The notes: generated from the letters alone by a model not told the origin. Shown: positions 43,840-53,203, numbered from the stretch's first letter. The stretch is 64,000 nt of DNA from Paenibacillus sp. FSL R5-0912 (GCF_000758605.1 NZ_CP009282.1:5828001-5892000); one strand, 5' to 3'. Translations and numbers: made by a program.

Positions 43840-44751
43840 TCAGACGATGTTCATTACTTCACGCGCCTGATTGTCCAGTTCCTGTGCGGAGGATGCAATC
43901 AAAGTGAATTCATTCAAGGCTACCTGAATCTGCTGCTGGCTCACAGCCACATTCTCCTGAACCAGATTAAGTCCGTTAGATATTTTTCCTACTTCCTCTG
44001 TAATGGCCTGGACACTGTCGCGAACCTCTGTGATCTGATCCTGAACCATTGCGGACAGCTTTCTTACTTCTTTGGCCACTACGTCGAATCCCCGGCCGAA
44101 CTCACCGGCATGGGCAGCCTCAATTGCCGCATTAAGCGCAAGCAGGTGGGTCTGTGACGCAATATTACGGATCGTCTGCACCACGCCGTGAATGGCCGCT
44201 GCCTGCGTCTGCAAATTCAGCAGCGTATCCGTATTTTCGCTCGATACTTCAGCGATTTTATCAATACTCACCAGCAGCTCCTGACTCCGCTCAATTCCTT
44301 TTTCTGCACGCTGATTCAGGCTGTCAGCCATTTCCTGCAATTGTTCCACTACACGGTTCATATTATTCTGTCTGCCAGTGATATTGGTCGCCACCTTCGA
44401 CACGCCAATGACATGCGTATCTGTCTCATCAAACACCGGCATATACGTGGCTTCGAGCCAGACTGATTCCCCGTCCGCGTCCATCCGTTCGATTTTATCC
44501 TGAAAGCTCCGGCCGGCAAACAGATTCTGCCAGAATATCTCATAATCAGGGCTGTTCACGAACGAGGGGAAACACAGCTGCTTGTGCTGCATTCCGTACA
44601 TATCCTCCACCCTATATTTCACCGAGCTGGCAAAGACCTCATTTACATAGGCGACACGGCGGTCCAGATCAAATCGGATCATAGCGAGATTCTTTTCCAA
44701 TGCTTTGACAACCAATTCGTCTGTAACTAATTGGGCTGATAGATTCTCCAT
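43840..44751 (-). CDS. Cytoplasmic PAS-MCP chemotaxis-type sensor
   Basis: A 303-residue soluble signal transducer with no membrane helix. A PAS domain (about 15-125: MIRFDLDRRVAYVNEVFASS, YMPVFDETDTHVIGVSKVA) precedes a short methyl-accepting signalling domain. The hairpin tip is IRNIASQTHLLALNAAIEAAHAGEFGRGFDVVA. The adaptation region is short. It would signal through CheA/CheW (family knowledge), but no chemotaxis genes are nearby. The ATG at 44751 has GGGAG 8 nt upstream. Stands alone. Confidence 0.9.
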   Translation of the reverse strand: MENLSAQLVTDELVVKALEKNLAMIRFDLDRRVAYVNEVFASSVKYRVEDMYGMQHKQLCFPSFVNSPDYEIFWQNLFAGRSFQDKIERMDADGESVWLEATYMPVFDETDTHVIGVSKVATNITGRQNNMNRVVEQLQEMADSLNQRAEKGIERSQELLVSIDKIAEVSSENTDTLLNLQTQAAAIHGVVQTIRNIASQTHLLALNAAIEAAHAGEFGRGFDVVAKEVRKLSAMVQDQITEVRDSVQAITEEVGKISNGLNLVQENVAVSQQQIQVALNEFTLIASSAQELDNQAREVMNIV

Positions 44752-45055
44752 TATGACTACTCCCTATAAATCTCAATTTTTATTTTATCCGGCTTTTTTA
44801 TTGGTTTTGGTATTATTCACTTTACTTATATTAACGGATATCCGGGCAGTTTGGATTATACTAATGAATTAAAAAAATCAGCGTAAATGAAGCAGCTGCA
44901 CAAGGAAAGCCTCCCGATGCCAGTCACGGTCCAGCTACACAGAAAGCCCCGCCCCCCGGCTGGCGGAGAATGGGACTATCTTTCTTAGAATGGGCTTATG
45001 AGTCTATTGAGACATTAACCGATGTGGCCATCCGCATATATGTACAGATTCCGCA
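44752..45055. other. Intergenic region upstream of the PAS-MCP gene
   Basis: No gene is supported; a frame at 45004-45249 on the minus strand is a shadow of the next gene. An AT-rich stretch (44770-44880) with GTATAAT near 44857 probably holds the promoter of the sensor. A direct repeat of the AGAATGGG kind lies near 44966-44995. Confidence 0.4.
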
Positions 45056-45430
45056 CTATTTCCTGGGTCCGTAATCCCCGATCTTAATTCCCCATACACT
45101 ATCCTTGTGGTACGCAGCCGCTTCCTGCAGATCCGGGAGTCTGGCATCCTGGGGATAATGGCGCTCCAGATACTGGACGAAAGCCCGGCGCAGACCGATC
45201 TCATTCTCCAGCTTATTGAACTCATTAGGGTGCTTCTCCATTTCGGCAAGTGAAGTCTCCCAAGCTTCCAGATCAGCAGCCTCCGATTGCCCGGTGCGGA
45301 CTTTCGCAGTAAGCTCCCGAAGCTCCCGGTAAGCCTTTTTTACTTTGGAAGAATAGACTTGCTTCTGGTTCAGGAAGGTTAGCAGCGCAACCAGTAACGC
45401 CAGTCCAACCCATAAAATAACAGTATCCAC
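45056..45430 (-). CDS. Small membrane-anchored protein with coiled coil
   Basis: A 124-residue protein of unknown function. A membrane helix at about 4-20 (VILWVGLALLVALLTFL) is followed by basic residues, a predicted coiled coil (VKKAYRELRELTAKVRTGQSE) and a charged C-terminal region (YLERHYPQDARLPDLQEAA). The frame is open to 45508, but GTG 45430 has GGGAGG 9 nt upstream and gives a clean N-terminus. It stands alone, with a terminator of the upstream unit at 45483-45505. Confidence 0.75.
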   Translation of the reverse strand: MDTVILWVGLALLVALLTFLNQKQVYSSKVKKAYRELRELTAKVRTGQSEAADLEAWETSLAEMEKHPNEFNKLENEIGLRRAFVQYLERHYPQDARLPDLQEAAAYHKDSVWGIKIGDYGPRK

Positions 45431-45482
45431 GTAAGTAACCCTCCCGGTTTGGCATATCTCTTCATTATACACGGCTGAGCAC

Positions 45483-45505
45483 AAAAATACCCCACTTCTG
45501 TGGGG
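45483..45505 (-). terminator. Intrinsic terminator after the small YfhD-like gene
   Basis: CCCCAC pairs with GTGGGG around TTCT; on the minus strand the stem is followed by ATTTTTG. It lies 100 nt after the stop of the small gene at 45606. Confidence 0.8.
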
Positions 45506-45605
45506 CACCCGCTACAACATTTACATCATGGCCTGACCAAATTATATGCTGGAAAAAGCTCCTGTTTAAACTCGCGCCAAGTTCACATTTTAAGGAAGAT
45601 TTCCG

Positions 45606-45785
45606 CTATTCCTTCTTCAGAATCTCCTCCATCTGTCTTTTATCAGCCTCCCGGGAGCGATCCATTGCCTCTATATCATCGTGATCCGCTTCAGCCGCTG
45701 AGAATTCAACATCCTCTGCCTTTGCCTCATAGAGCATCTTCAACTTTTCCGTCTTGGAGAAAATTTTCGAGTTTTCTCTGTCCAC
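45606..45785 (-). CDS. Very small acidic protein, YfhD-like
   Basis: A 59-residue frame on the minus strand, found by reading the strand directly: it starts VDRENSKIFSKTEKLKMLYE and contains DVEFSAAEADHDDIEAMDRS, with a Lys/Glu-rich helix at the end (READKRQMEEILKKE). GGGAGG stands 10 nt before the GTG at 45785. The middle resembles short YfhD-type sporulation-associated proteins of Bacillus; this is a motif impression. It follows the gene at 45821-46177 by 35 nt and is closed by a terminator, so the two form a small operon. Confidence 0.7.
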   Translation of the reverse strand: MDRENSKIFSKTEKLKMLYEAKAEDVEFSAAEADHDDIEAMDRSREADKRQMEEILKKE

Positions 45786-45820
45786 TATTAATCAGCCTCC
45801 CAAGTAGTGTTATCTGACAA

Positions 45821-46177
45821 TCAAATCATCCCGCCGGCTTCCTCAATGAGTGACAGCGCCTGATCATAAATGGTCGAATCTACAATTACAGTCAGCAAAA
45901 TATTTCTGCCTGTCGGTCCGCCATCCCCGCCGTGACTCATCCCGCTGCCGCTCGTATGCGATGCAGAGAGGATGCCCGTATGCTCACTGGCTGCGGTCAT
46001 GGAATCCATACTTGCCAAATTGCCGGTAACCGGATTCACTCCGGACTGCAGCCCGCTTCCGCCAAATCTGCTGAACCTGTCAATGGAGACCTCTTCTACC
46101 CGCAGCGCCTGAAGCTTGCGGGAGACCCCTTCCGCTTCTTCCGGAGCCCTAAAGTACGCCAGTATATATCTTTCCAA
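45821..46177 (-). CDS. Hypothetical protein with two ferredoxin-like halves
   Basis: A 118-residue soluble protein, unrecognised. Two beta-alpha-beta-like stretches (RYILAYFRAPEEAEGVSRKL and ILLTVIVDSTIYDQALSLI) flank a Gly/Ser/Met-rich middle (TGILSASHTSGSGMSHGGDG). The layout resembles small stress proteins of the YflT kind, but no specific motif ties it to them. The start is TTG at 46177 with CGGGGA upstream. First gene of the unit with the 59-residue gene. Confidence 0.65.
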   Translation of the reverse strand: MERYILAYFRAPEEAEGVSRKLQALRVEEVSIDRFSRFGGSGLQSGVNPVTGNLASMDSMTAASEHTGILSASHTSGSGMSHGGDGGPTGRNILLTVIVDSTIYDQALSLIEEAGGMI

Positions 46178-46479
46178 GACCGTATCCCCGCTCTCTTGAG
46201 ATTCAAGCTCTTAGTTGTACATGTTTATGTTGTCTTGGCAACGCCATTTTTATGCTTTTATTTCAATAGCCGAGTATATGAATCGGATTTCGACAATTTA
46301 TTCAGCACTTTACCGTAATATGGTACTAAAGTAGTATATTCCAATCTGTAAATTGACTGTAAAATAAATGTAATTTTCACTATTATTTTTCTTCAAAGCA
46401 GTTAAGCCACTCGGAAGGGAGAGAACCGGTTTATACGGTTGCTGAAATGAAAATCAAATACTACTGGGGAGGATATTAA
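46178..46479. other. Intergenic region upstream of the S8 protease
   Basis: An AT-rich stretch without a supported gene. It should hold the divergent promoters for the S8 protease and the 118-residue protein. A possible -35/-10 pair for the protease is TTTACC (46309-46314) with TAGTAT 17 bp further, but it is weak. Confidence 0.4.
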
Positions 46480-49400
46480 ATGTTCAGACGCTCCATTCGC
46501 AAATTTGGCATAGCCACTGCAAGTTTTAGTCTAGCGGTTTCCCTTCTGCTTCCTTCCGCATCTTTCGCAAGCAGCACTTCGTTTTTACCGGCAGCACCGG
46601 ATCTCAAGAATCATATCTCTCTGCTTAACTCCAGGCTAGGCAACACCCCGGACTCCTTAAAATCATCCATCCAGAATTACACTTCAGCATTAAACTCCAA
46701 ACCGCAGAATTATGCGGGCAACATCACTACTTCAGCGCCTGTAACTTTCATTGTCCAATTGCAGAATGACCCGGTCAAAGTAGCTGAGAATCAGGGCGCC
46801 AAGAGTAAGACACCTGCTTTGCAGCGTAATATTCTCCGTACGGAGCATAACAGCTTCGCTGCCGCTGCCGCTGCGATTGGTGCAAACACCGGCCATGAAT
46901 ATACGGAAGTGTTCAACGGCTACTCCGTAACTCTGCCAGGTAATCAAGTGGACAAGCTGCTCACCTTGCCGGGCGTGAAGGCGGTCTTCCCGAACCAGAA
47001 GGTTCATGCGCTGGAGACTGCAACAGATTCCTCCACTCTTACTGAGACTCTCAAGGATACCGTGGATGCCACTAAGGTCGGCAACGGGGATATCTTCGGT
47101 TCTGATGAACTGAATGAGGATGGCATCACTGGTGAAGGAATTCAGGTTGCCGTAATCGATACCGGTATCGATCCCACTCATCCTTACCTTGAGGATTTTT
47201 ATGAGGATGGTCACGGTTATGATGTCGTCGATGGTGATTCTCAGCCATACGAAACAGAACCTGACCCTGCTTACAAGCCAATCAACGGCAATCCTTATGA
47301 GACGGCTCACGGCTCACACGTATCTGGTATTATCAAGAGCGTAGCGCCGGATGTTGAGCTTTATGTATACCGCGTACTCGGCCCATATGGAAACGGCAGT
47401 ACGGACGACGTTATTGACGGCATTGAAAGAGCCGTTGCTGACGGTGCTGACGTTATCAACCTCTCGCTCGGTTCAGATGTGAACCAGCAGTATTCGCCTG
47501 ATGCCATTGCAGTGGATAACGCCGCTGACGCCGGTGTCACCGTTGTACTGGCCGCAGGGAACGCCGGTCCCGAGGCTGAAACTGTCGGAACACCTGGTAG
47601 TGCACACCGCACCATATCAGTCGCCGCTTCTACGACACCTGCTGATGTTACTTTTATTAAGGTGGGTGTTACCGACATTGTCTATGGTATCCAGGCGTCC
47701 GAAGCTGGATTTCCCGAAGAAGCCAACGGCTTGGAAGTTGTCTATGCCGGACTTGGACTTACTGTAGATGATTATATGAATGCAGATGTAGAAGGTAAGA
47801 TTGCTATCGTTGACCGCGGAAGCAACACCTTCGTGAACAAATCAGCAAATGCCCGCTCAGCAGGGGCTGTCGGCTTGCTGATCGCTAACAACAGAGCAGG
47901 TGAGCTCAATGCCGCTACTGATGCTACCGGAGTCCCTACTTACGGCATTACCCAGGACGAAGGCAAGGCGATCAGGGCTGAACTGGCAGCGGGCCATAAT
48001 ACGCTCTTATTCTCTGTGGGTCCAGATAAAGACAACCTCATCGCCGGGTTCAGTTCGCGCGGACCTGCACTTCCGGACTTCACCATCAAGCCGGATGTAT
48101 CGGCTCCGGGTGTAGCCGTGAATTCATCAGTACCGGTATGGGAAAGCGAAACCGGCTACGCCAAGTTCAACGGAACCAGTATGGCCAGCCCCCATGTGGC
48201 CGGGGCAGCTGCGCTGCTGCTGAGCTCAGGTAAAGAGGCTAATGGACAGGCGTTAACCCCGGATCAGGTTAAAATCCTGTTAGCCAATAATGCCACTTCG
48301 CTTACAGACCGTAATAATAAATATTACAGTGTATACGAGCAGGGTGCCGGGCTGATTAACCTGCCTAAGGTGCTGAAAGCTTCAGCCATCGCACGTGTCC
48401 CTGAGGTGCTTGACACTAAGCGTCCGGAAACAGAAATACCTAAGGTTAAATACGACACAGGTTCCTTGTCCTTCGGACTGGTGACTGCGGCGTCCACTGT
48501 GACTAAGACCGTGTATGTAGACTCCCTGGCTAAGGAACCCAACACTTTCACTATTGGTGTGGAATGGCGTACTCCAACCCATAAAGGTATTGAGTTTGCC
48601 AATCTTGAAACCTCTGTTGAAGCAGATGATTACTTCCAGGTACCGCTAACGGTAGCTGCGGAAGCTGTAAGCGGAAAGTACGAAGGTGTACTGACGCTAA
48701 CTTCAGGTACAGAGACTCTGACTCTGCCGTTCAGCGTGGTAGTAGGTGTGCAGTACAAACCTGATACAATCACGAATTTCGAAGTCGGTGCAGAGAATTT
48801 CGAGTTCATCTCACCTAACGGTGACGGACTTCTGGAGAGCACCTACCTGACCTTCTCTGTAAATGAAACCGTAGAAAACCTAGCGTTAGAAGTTGTTTCA
48901 TTGGATGGTTCTACAACCGTTGTCGGAGACGTATACGCCACAGGGCAGAAATTCTACCCCGGCCTCTATGAAGAACCTGAATGGACTGGCATCGTTGATG
49001 TTCAGGGTGAGTCTTATGTATTGCCTGACGGCATATATTCCATAACCCCTGTCCTGGACGGCGGAACGACCCGGTTCGATGATCTATCTGCTATTGTTAT
49101 TATTGACCGGGAAGCACCGGAAGTCAGCGGTACAACAATAACGGAGCACGCCCGGACGAATGAGCAGGAACCACGAGGTGCAACCATTAGTGGCGTCATT
49201 GCTTACGATCTGATGTTCGAGCTGATCGATGAAGAGACGGATCCGAATGAACTGCTTGCAGTATCTGCAGCCTATGAAGAACCGGATGGCACTGTAAAAG
49301 AAGCGGATGGCTATATTGATTCCAACGGTTATTTTGAAATTGAGGTTCCTTTGACCGAGGGCTTGAATCAGTTCTATCTGTACGCTTACGATTACGCTTC

Positions 49401-51018
49401 AAACGGTTGGATCGATTATAACCAGCTTCTGCGCTACAACACAGATCAGACAGTTGCTACGGTCTCACCTACAGCTTCCAGTGCAACTGTAGAGTTGGGC
49501 ACTTCAATCACCATCGACGCTGGCTTCTCCGTAACTGAGAATGTGTACGGTATCTACGGAGCCACTTTCAATTTGCTCTACAGTAATAGCCTGGCTCAGC
49601 CAAATATCAAATCAAGCGTACAATTAGCAACATATCAGGAAACTCATTTTCCTGGTGTACCATTGCTTGAGTATACGAACCTGATTCATTTGGAGGATGG
49701 ACGCGATGTCCAGCAGTATGGCGTTCATGTAACAGACGGAGCTTATGATGGAATTGGTACCGGATCATTAGGACAGTTCACATTTACTCCGACTAAAGCC
49801 GGAACTTACACCTTTGAATTATCGGATATCAAGCTTTGGAGCGACAATTACTCGGCGACAATTCCGGCAGGTTCATCGACTGTGAGTGTTGTCGTGAAAG
49901 AACCATTATCAAGCTCAAGTAATCCATCACCATCTCCAAGTACAATAGCAGCAGCTTCAGGCACAACTGCGACTTCCGGACAGCTTACTGTAACAGCTGA
50001 TCCTGCAGGTGGTAAGCCTACAGCGAGCCTGGCTGTTTCCGACTCCATTCTGGATGCGTCATTGAAGAGTGCGGTGAATAACAATGTCGTACTGAGCATC
50101 ACTGATGTAGACTTCTCCAAATACGGACAAGTAAGCATTGTGCTCACATCTGCCCAGGCGGACAAGCTGAAGAGTTCCGCAAGTGCACTCAGTCTGAACG
50201 GTAAGGGATTCTCCTTAACCATTCCGGCTGGCACACTTCCGGACTTCATTACCGCCACAGGCCTAACCGTCACACTCGGTTTGCATGAGGAAGCGGATAC
50301 CGCTCCGCTAAGCGGCATTACCGGAAGTATTGATATCGGCTCCTCCTCACTGACCCTCAAGAACGGCTGGACCACAAGCAAGCCTGTATTTGTACAGCTT
50401 GCCCTGAACCCTGACGGCTTGAAGGATGCCCGCAAGACAGGGGCTTATAAAGAGTCTGCTGAAAACTCTTGGAGTTATCTGCAGTCCGGAACTATTCCGG
50501 CAGACGGCCTGCTGCAGTTCAGCATTACCGGTGACGGTACCTACACTGCTGCCGCCCGTAATACCAGCTTCTCCGATATAGGGATACACTGGGCCAAGGA
50601 TGCCGTCGAAGTTCTTGCCGCTCACAGTATCGTAGCCGGTAAAGGAACTACCGCTAGCTTCAAGCCTGCTGACAGCCTAAATCAGGCTGAGCTGTTGACT
50701 CTGTTCGACCGTTTGCTCGGCAAAGGTGACACCTGGACAACACACATCAAGGAAAGCGGCTCCCGCGATGTCCTGACCCGCGAAGAAGCAGCGGTAATTC
50801 TGGCTGAGGCACTCGGTGCCGATGTTACTTCCTCAACGCTGACCTTTAAGGATGCAGGTTCTATCTCGGCTAACGCCAAGAACGCAATCGCTTATGCAGT
50901 AAGCAAAGGCTACCTACAGGGAGTGGGTAACAACACCTTCAACCCGAAAGGTACCCTGACCCGTGCCCAGGCTGCTGTCATCCTGGAGCGTGTGCTCGAG
51001 GATCTACGTAATCAGTAA
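46480..51018 (+). CDS. SLH-anchored S8 (Vpr-like) serine protease
   Basis: A 1512-residue subtilase. Signal peptide (FGIATASFSLAVSLLLPSASFAS), an I9 propeptide, then a catalytic domain with all three residues: D227 in VAVIDTGID, H277 in HGSHVSGI and S567 in NGTSMASPHVAGAAALLL. A PA domain (about 390-510) is inserted between H and S, as in Vpr. Downstream are Fn3-like and FlgD-like modules, a cohesin-like domain (VSPTASSATVELGTSITIDA) and, from about 1363, SLH domains (FSDIGIHWAKDAVEVLAA; YLQGVGNNTFNPKGTLTRAQ). Start: ATG with GGGGAGG upstream. Followed by a strong terminator. Confidence 0.95.
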   Translation: MFRRSIRKFGIATASFSLAVSLLLPSASFASSTSFLPAAPDLKNHISLLNSRLGNTPDSLKSSIQNYTSALNSKPQNYAGNITTSAPVTFIVQLQNDPVKVAENQGAKSKTPALQRNILRTEHNSFAAAAAAIGANTGHEYTEVFNGYSVTLPGNQVDKLLTLPGVKAVFPNQKVHALETATDSSTLTETLKDTVDATKVGNGDIFGSDELNEDGITGEGIQVAVIDTGIDPTHPYLEDFYEDGHGYDVVDGDSQPYETEPDPAYKPINGNPYETAHGSHVSGIIKSVAPDVELYVYRVLGPYGNGSTDDVIDGIERAVADGADVINLSLGSDVNQQYSPDAIAVDNAADAGVTVVLAAGNAGPEAETVGTPGSAHRTISVAASTTPADVTFIKVGVTDIVYGIQASEAGFPEEANGLEVVYAGLGLTVDDYMNADVEGKIAIVDRGSNTFVNKSANARSAGAVGLLIANNRAGELNAATDATGVPTYGITQDEGKAIRAELAAGHNTLLFSVGPDKDNLIAGFSSRGPALPDFTIKPDVSAPGVAVNSSVPVWESETGYAKFNGTSMASPHVAGAAALLLSSGKEANGQALTPDQVKILLANNATSLTDRNNKYYSVYEQGAGLINLPKVLKASAIARVPEVLDTKRPETEIPKVKYDTGSLSFGLVTAASTVTKTVYVDSLAKEPNTFTIGVEWRTPTHKGIEFANLETSVEADDYFQVPLTVAAEAVSGKYEGVLTLTSGTETLTLPFSVVVGVQYKPDTITNFEVGAENFEFISPNGDGLLESTYLTFSVNETVENLALEVVSLDGSTTVVGDVYATGQKFYPGLYEEPEWTGIVDVQGESYVLPDGIYSITPVLDGGTTRFDDLSAIVIIDREAPEVSGTTITEHARTNEQEPRGATISGVIAYDLMFELIDEETDPNELLAVSAAYEEPDGTVKEADGYIDSNGYFEIEVPLTEGLNQFYLYAYDYASNGWIDYNQLLRYNTDQTVATVSPTASSATVELGTSITIDAGFSVTENVYGIYGATFNLLYSNSLAQPNIKSSVQLATYQETHFPGVPLLEYTNLIHLEDGRDVQQYGVHVTDGAYDGIGTGSLGQFTFTPTKAGTYTFELSDIKLWSDNYSATIPAGSSTVSVVVKEPLSSSSNPSPSPSTIAAASGTTATSGQLTVTADPAGGKPTASLAVSDSILDASLKSAVNNNVVLSITDVDFSKYGQVSIVLTSAQADKLKSSASALSLNGKGFSLTIPAGTLPDFITATGLTVTLGLHEEADTAPLSGITGSIDIGSSSLTLKNGWTTSKPVFVQLALNPDGLKDARKTGAYKESAENSWSYLQSGTIPADGLLQFSITGDGTYTAAARNTSFSDIGIHWAKDAVEVLAAHSIVAGKGTTASFKPADSLNQAELLTLFDRLLGKGDTWTTHIKESGSRDVLTREEAAVILAEALGADVTSSTLTFKDAGSISANAKNAIAYAVSKGYLQGVGNNTFNPKGTLTRAQAAVILERVLEDLRNQ

Positions 51019-51057
51019 GACAAGTAATCTGTATCGTAACTAATATGCCCTATTAAA

Positions 51058-51096
51058 GCGGCGGCAGCATCCTGATTTGTGGATGCTGCCGTCGTC
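51058..51096 (+). terminator. Intrinsic terminator after the S8 protease
   Basis: GGCAGCATCC pairs with GGATGCTGCC around TGATTTGT, extended by GCGGC/GTCGTC pairs, and is followed by TCTTTG. It lies 39 nt after the stop. Between it and the next gene (51097-51380) no feature was found. Confidence 0.8.
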
Positions 51097-51380
51097 TTTG
51101 TGCTAATTTCAAATCGTTAAGGTAAACAAACCCGAGTTTGCCTGCCCCTTTATGCCAGGTGACTTAGACAATAAATTCAGCCAACAGGCAGTAATTTTTA
51201 ATTATAGACAAATTATATCGACCCTATAGGATAGGATCCAATTAGAATAATATCAGGATGTTTTGGAGCAGCCGGGATACTTAATTGAAAAAAAACGGCC
51301 TAAATCACACCATTGAAAATACTGCTTACCAGAAAGCTAAGCTAACGGAACAATAGTTAATTTATGAGGAGGAAATAACT

Positions 51381-51839
51381 CTGCAAATCATAACTGAACG
51401 GCTAATCATTACTGCATTTGACCAACAAAATTACAAGAAGGTATCTGAAACGTACCCTATCGGGAAGCATACCGCCGGATATTTAGCTCATCTTGAGGAA
51501 GACCCTGAACTGCTGGGCTGGGGAGTGTGGTTTGTAACATTAGCTGATAATAACCAAATTATCGGAGACATTGGATATAAAGGGAGACCGGATATTCAAG
51601 GAATTGTAGAAATCGGATATGGAATAATTCCGGACATGCATAATAAGGGGATAGCTACAGAGTCGGTGAAAGCAATAATGGAATGGGCATTCTCTTCAGG
51701 ACAAGTGAAGAAAATTGTGGCAGAATGCCTTATAGATAACCTTCCTTCCATTAAAGTTCTGGAGAAATTGGAAATGACCAGAGTTAGAATAAAGGATGGA
51801 ATGATTCATTGGGAAATAACAAATAACCGGCATCGTTGA
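51381..51839 (+). CDS. GNAT acetyltransferase with apparent CTG start
   Basis: A 152-residue GNAT protein of the RimJ/L type. The N-terminus LQIITERLIITAFDQQNYK is family-typical; acetyl-CoA binding is supported by VEIGYGIIPDMHNKGIATE followed by SVKAIMEWAF, and the C-terminal NLPSIKVLEKLEM. The ATG/GTG-based frame would start only at 51525, losing the first 48 residues of the domain. A perfect GAGGAGG lies 8 nt before a CTG at 51381, so a CTG start is the best fit. The substrate is unknown. Convergent with dnaJ. Confidence 0.8.
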   Translation: MQIITERLIITAFDQQNYKKVSETYPIGKHTAGYLAHLEEDPELLGWGVWFVTLADNNQIIGDIGYKGRPDIQGIVEIGYGIIPDMHNKGIATESVKAIMEWAFSSGQVKKIVAECLIDNLPSIKVLEKLEMTRVRIKDGMIHWEITNNRHR

Positions 51840-51850
51840 ATTAAAGGAGA

Positions 51851-51887
51851 AAAAAAACGCCCGCCTCCAATTCCCTGGAGGCGGGCG
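51851..51887 (-). terminator. Intrinsic terminator of the dnaK operon
   Basis: CGCCCGCCTCC pairs perfectly with GGAGGCGGGCG around AATTCCCT; on the minus strand TTTTTTT follows. It lies 47 nt after the dnaJ stop. Confidence 0.93.
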
Positions 51888-51934
51888 CTGCTATGCGGCT
51901 CCGTAGGGCCGCAGGATTGATACAATTATGAAGA

Positions 51935-53059
51935 TCAGTCCCCGCGGAACGCACGCTTCACGCGGTCAAAGAACGATTGCTCCTGCTCATGAGTGTTCTC
52001 CCCGTTGTGGGAGGCGAACTGGCGGAGCAGGTCTTTCTGCTCATCGCTGAGCTTGCTCGGCGTGACCACGATGACACGGACATGCTGATCGCCGACTCCG
52101 CTGCCGCGCAGATGCGGAACACCTTTGCCTTTGAGGCGGAAGAACGTGCCGGTCTGTGTGCCTGCCGGAATCTTGAGCTTCACTTTTTCGGTAAGTGTAG
52201 GGATTTCGATCTCGTCACCAAGCGCCGCCTGAGCGAACGTCAACGGAACCTCGCACATAATATCATCGTTCTCGCGCTCGAAGAAATCGTGATTCTTGAC
52301 GCGGAAGACAATGTACAGATCTCCGGCCGGGCCGCCGCGTGTGCCGCCTTCGCCTTCACCGGTCATGCGCAGCTGTGCGCCGTCATCGACACCGGCAGGA
52401 ATGCGCACATGAATCTTGCGCTGTTTCTTAACCTTGCCCTGGCCTGCACATGTTGTACATTTTTCTTTGATGATCTTGCCGGTGCCGCTGCAATGGGAGC
52501 AGGGACGGCGGTTACGCATCTGTCCAAGCGGTGTATTCTGCACGAATTCCTGCTGGCCGCTGCCGTGACATACGGAACAGGTCTCCGGCTTCGTTCCAGG
52601 TTTGGCACCGGAGCCAAAGCAGGTATCACAGGTCTCCGTGCGCGGAATGGTAATATCGGTTTCTTTACCGAATACCGCTTCCTTGAATTCAATGGTCATC
52701 GTATACTGCAAATCGCCGCCGCGCTGCGGTGCATTGGGATCACGCCGTCCGCCGCCGCCGAAGAACATGTCGAAGATATCGCCAAGACCGCCGAAATCTC
52801 CGCCGCCGCCGCCAAAGCCGCCGCCCATGCCCTGGTTAGGATCAATATGTCCATATTGGTCATAACGAGCCCGCTGCTGCCCGTCACTGAGGACGTCGTA
52901 AGCTTCCTTAACCTCTTTGAACTTGGCTTCTGCATCGCCCGCTTTATTCACATCCGGATGATACTGGCGCGCCAGCTTACGGTACGCTTTCTTTACATCT
53001 TCGTCTGAAGCATCTCTTCCGAGGCCCAGTACCTCATAATAATCGCGTTTATCTGCCAC
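51935..53059 (-). CDS. dnaJ: Chaperone protein DnaJ
   Basis: A 374-residue type I DnaJ. The J domain has YRKLARQYHPDVNKAG with the HPD tripeptide, followed by a Gly/Phe-rich linker (GGGFGGGGGDFGGLGD). Four zinc-binding CxxCxGxG repeats are present: CDTCFGSG, CSVCHGSG, CSHCSGTG and CTTCAGQG. The client-binding domains follow. The frame reaches GTG 53068, but GGAGG is 8 nt before the GTG at 53059, the better start. It acts with DnaK and GrpE. The long 217-nt gap to dnaK holds a repeat element and a strong hairpin, so expression relative to dnaK may be lower. Confidence 0.97.
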   Translation of the reverse strand: MADKRDYYEVLGLGRDASDEDVKKAYRKLARQYHPDVNKAGDAEAKFKEVKEAYDVLSDGQQRARYDQYGHIDPNQGMGGGFGGGGGDFGGLGDIFDMFFGGGGRRDPNAPQRGGDLQYTMTIEFKEAVFGKETDITIPRTETCDTCFGSGAKPGTKPETCSVCHGSGQQEFVQNTPLGQMRNRRPCSHCSGTGKIIKEKCTTCAGQGKVKKQRKIHVRIPAGVDDGAQLRMTGEGEGGTRGGPAGDLYIVFRVKNHDFFERENDDIMCEVPLTFAQAALGDEIEIPTLTEKVKLKIPAGTQTGTFFRLKGKGVPHLRGSGVGDQHVRVIVVTPSKLSDEQKDLLRQFASHNGENTHEQEQSFFDRVKRAFRGD

Positions 53060-53104
53060 TGCTTTCACCTCCGTACATCGTTATTCTTCTGCCCTTAACA
53101 TGGC

Positions 53105-53202
53105 AAGTAGAAACGGCTAACCGTCCCGCGGGGACGGCACCGTTTCTTCGAGAAATGTAAGAAGAAATTTATGACGGGAAACCCATAAATCCTTACATTT
53201 TA
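53105..53202. repeat. GAAACGGCT stem-loop element, copy 1
   Basis: Begins AAGTAGAAACGGCT, forms a stem of AAACGG and CCGTCCC with GGGACGG and CCGTTT around GCG, continues CGAGAAATGTAAGAAG, and ends ATAAATCCTTACATTTTAAA. The same beginning, stem, CGAGAAAT box and AT-rich tail recur at 59958-60100; copy 3 (60101-60156) repeats the stem and box. Confidence 0.75.
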
Positions 53203-53203
53203 A

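Noticed and set aside
44770..44880. Sigma-D promoter for the PAS-MCP gene
   Set aside because: A GCCGGATAA-like box is present on the minus strand, but no TAAA box stands at the required distance.
38330..51018. A shared operon of the two 1512-residue SLH proteins
   Set aside because: Equal length is a coincidence: they lie on opposite strands, have different domains and separate terminators.
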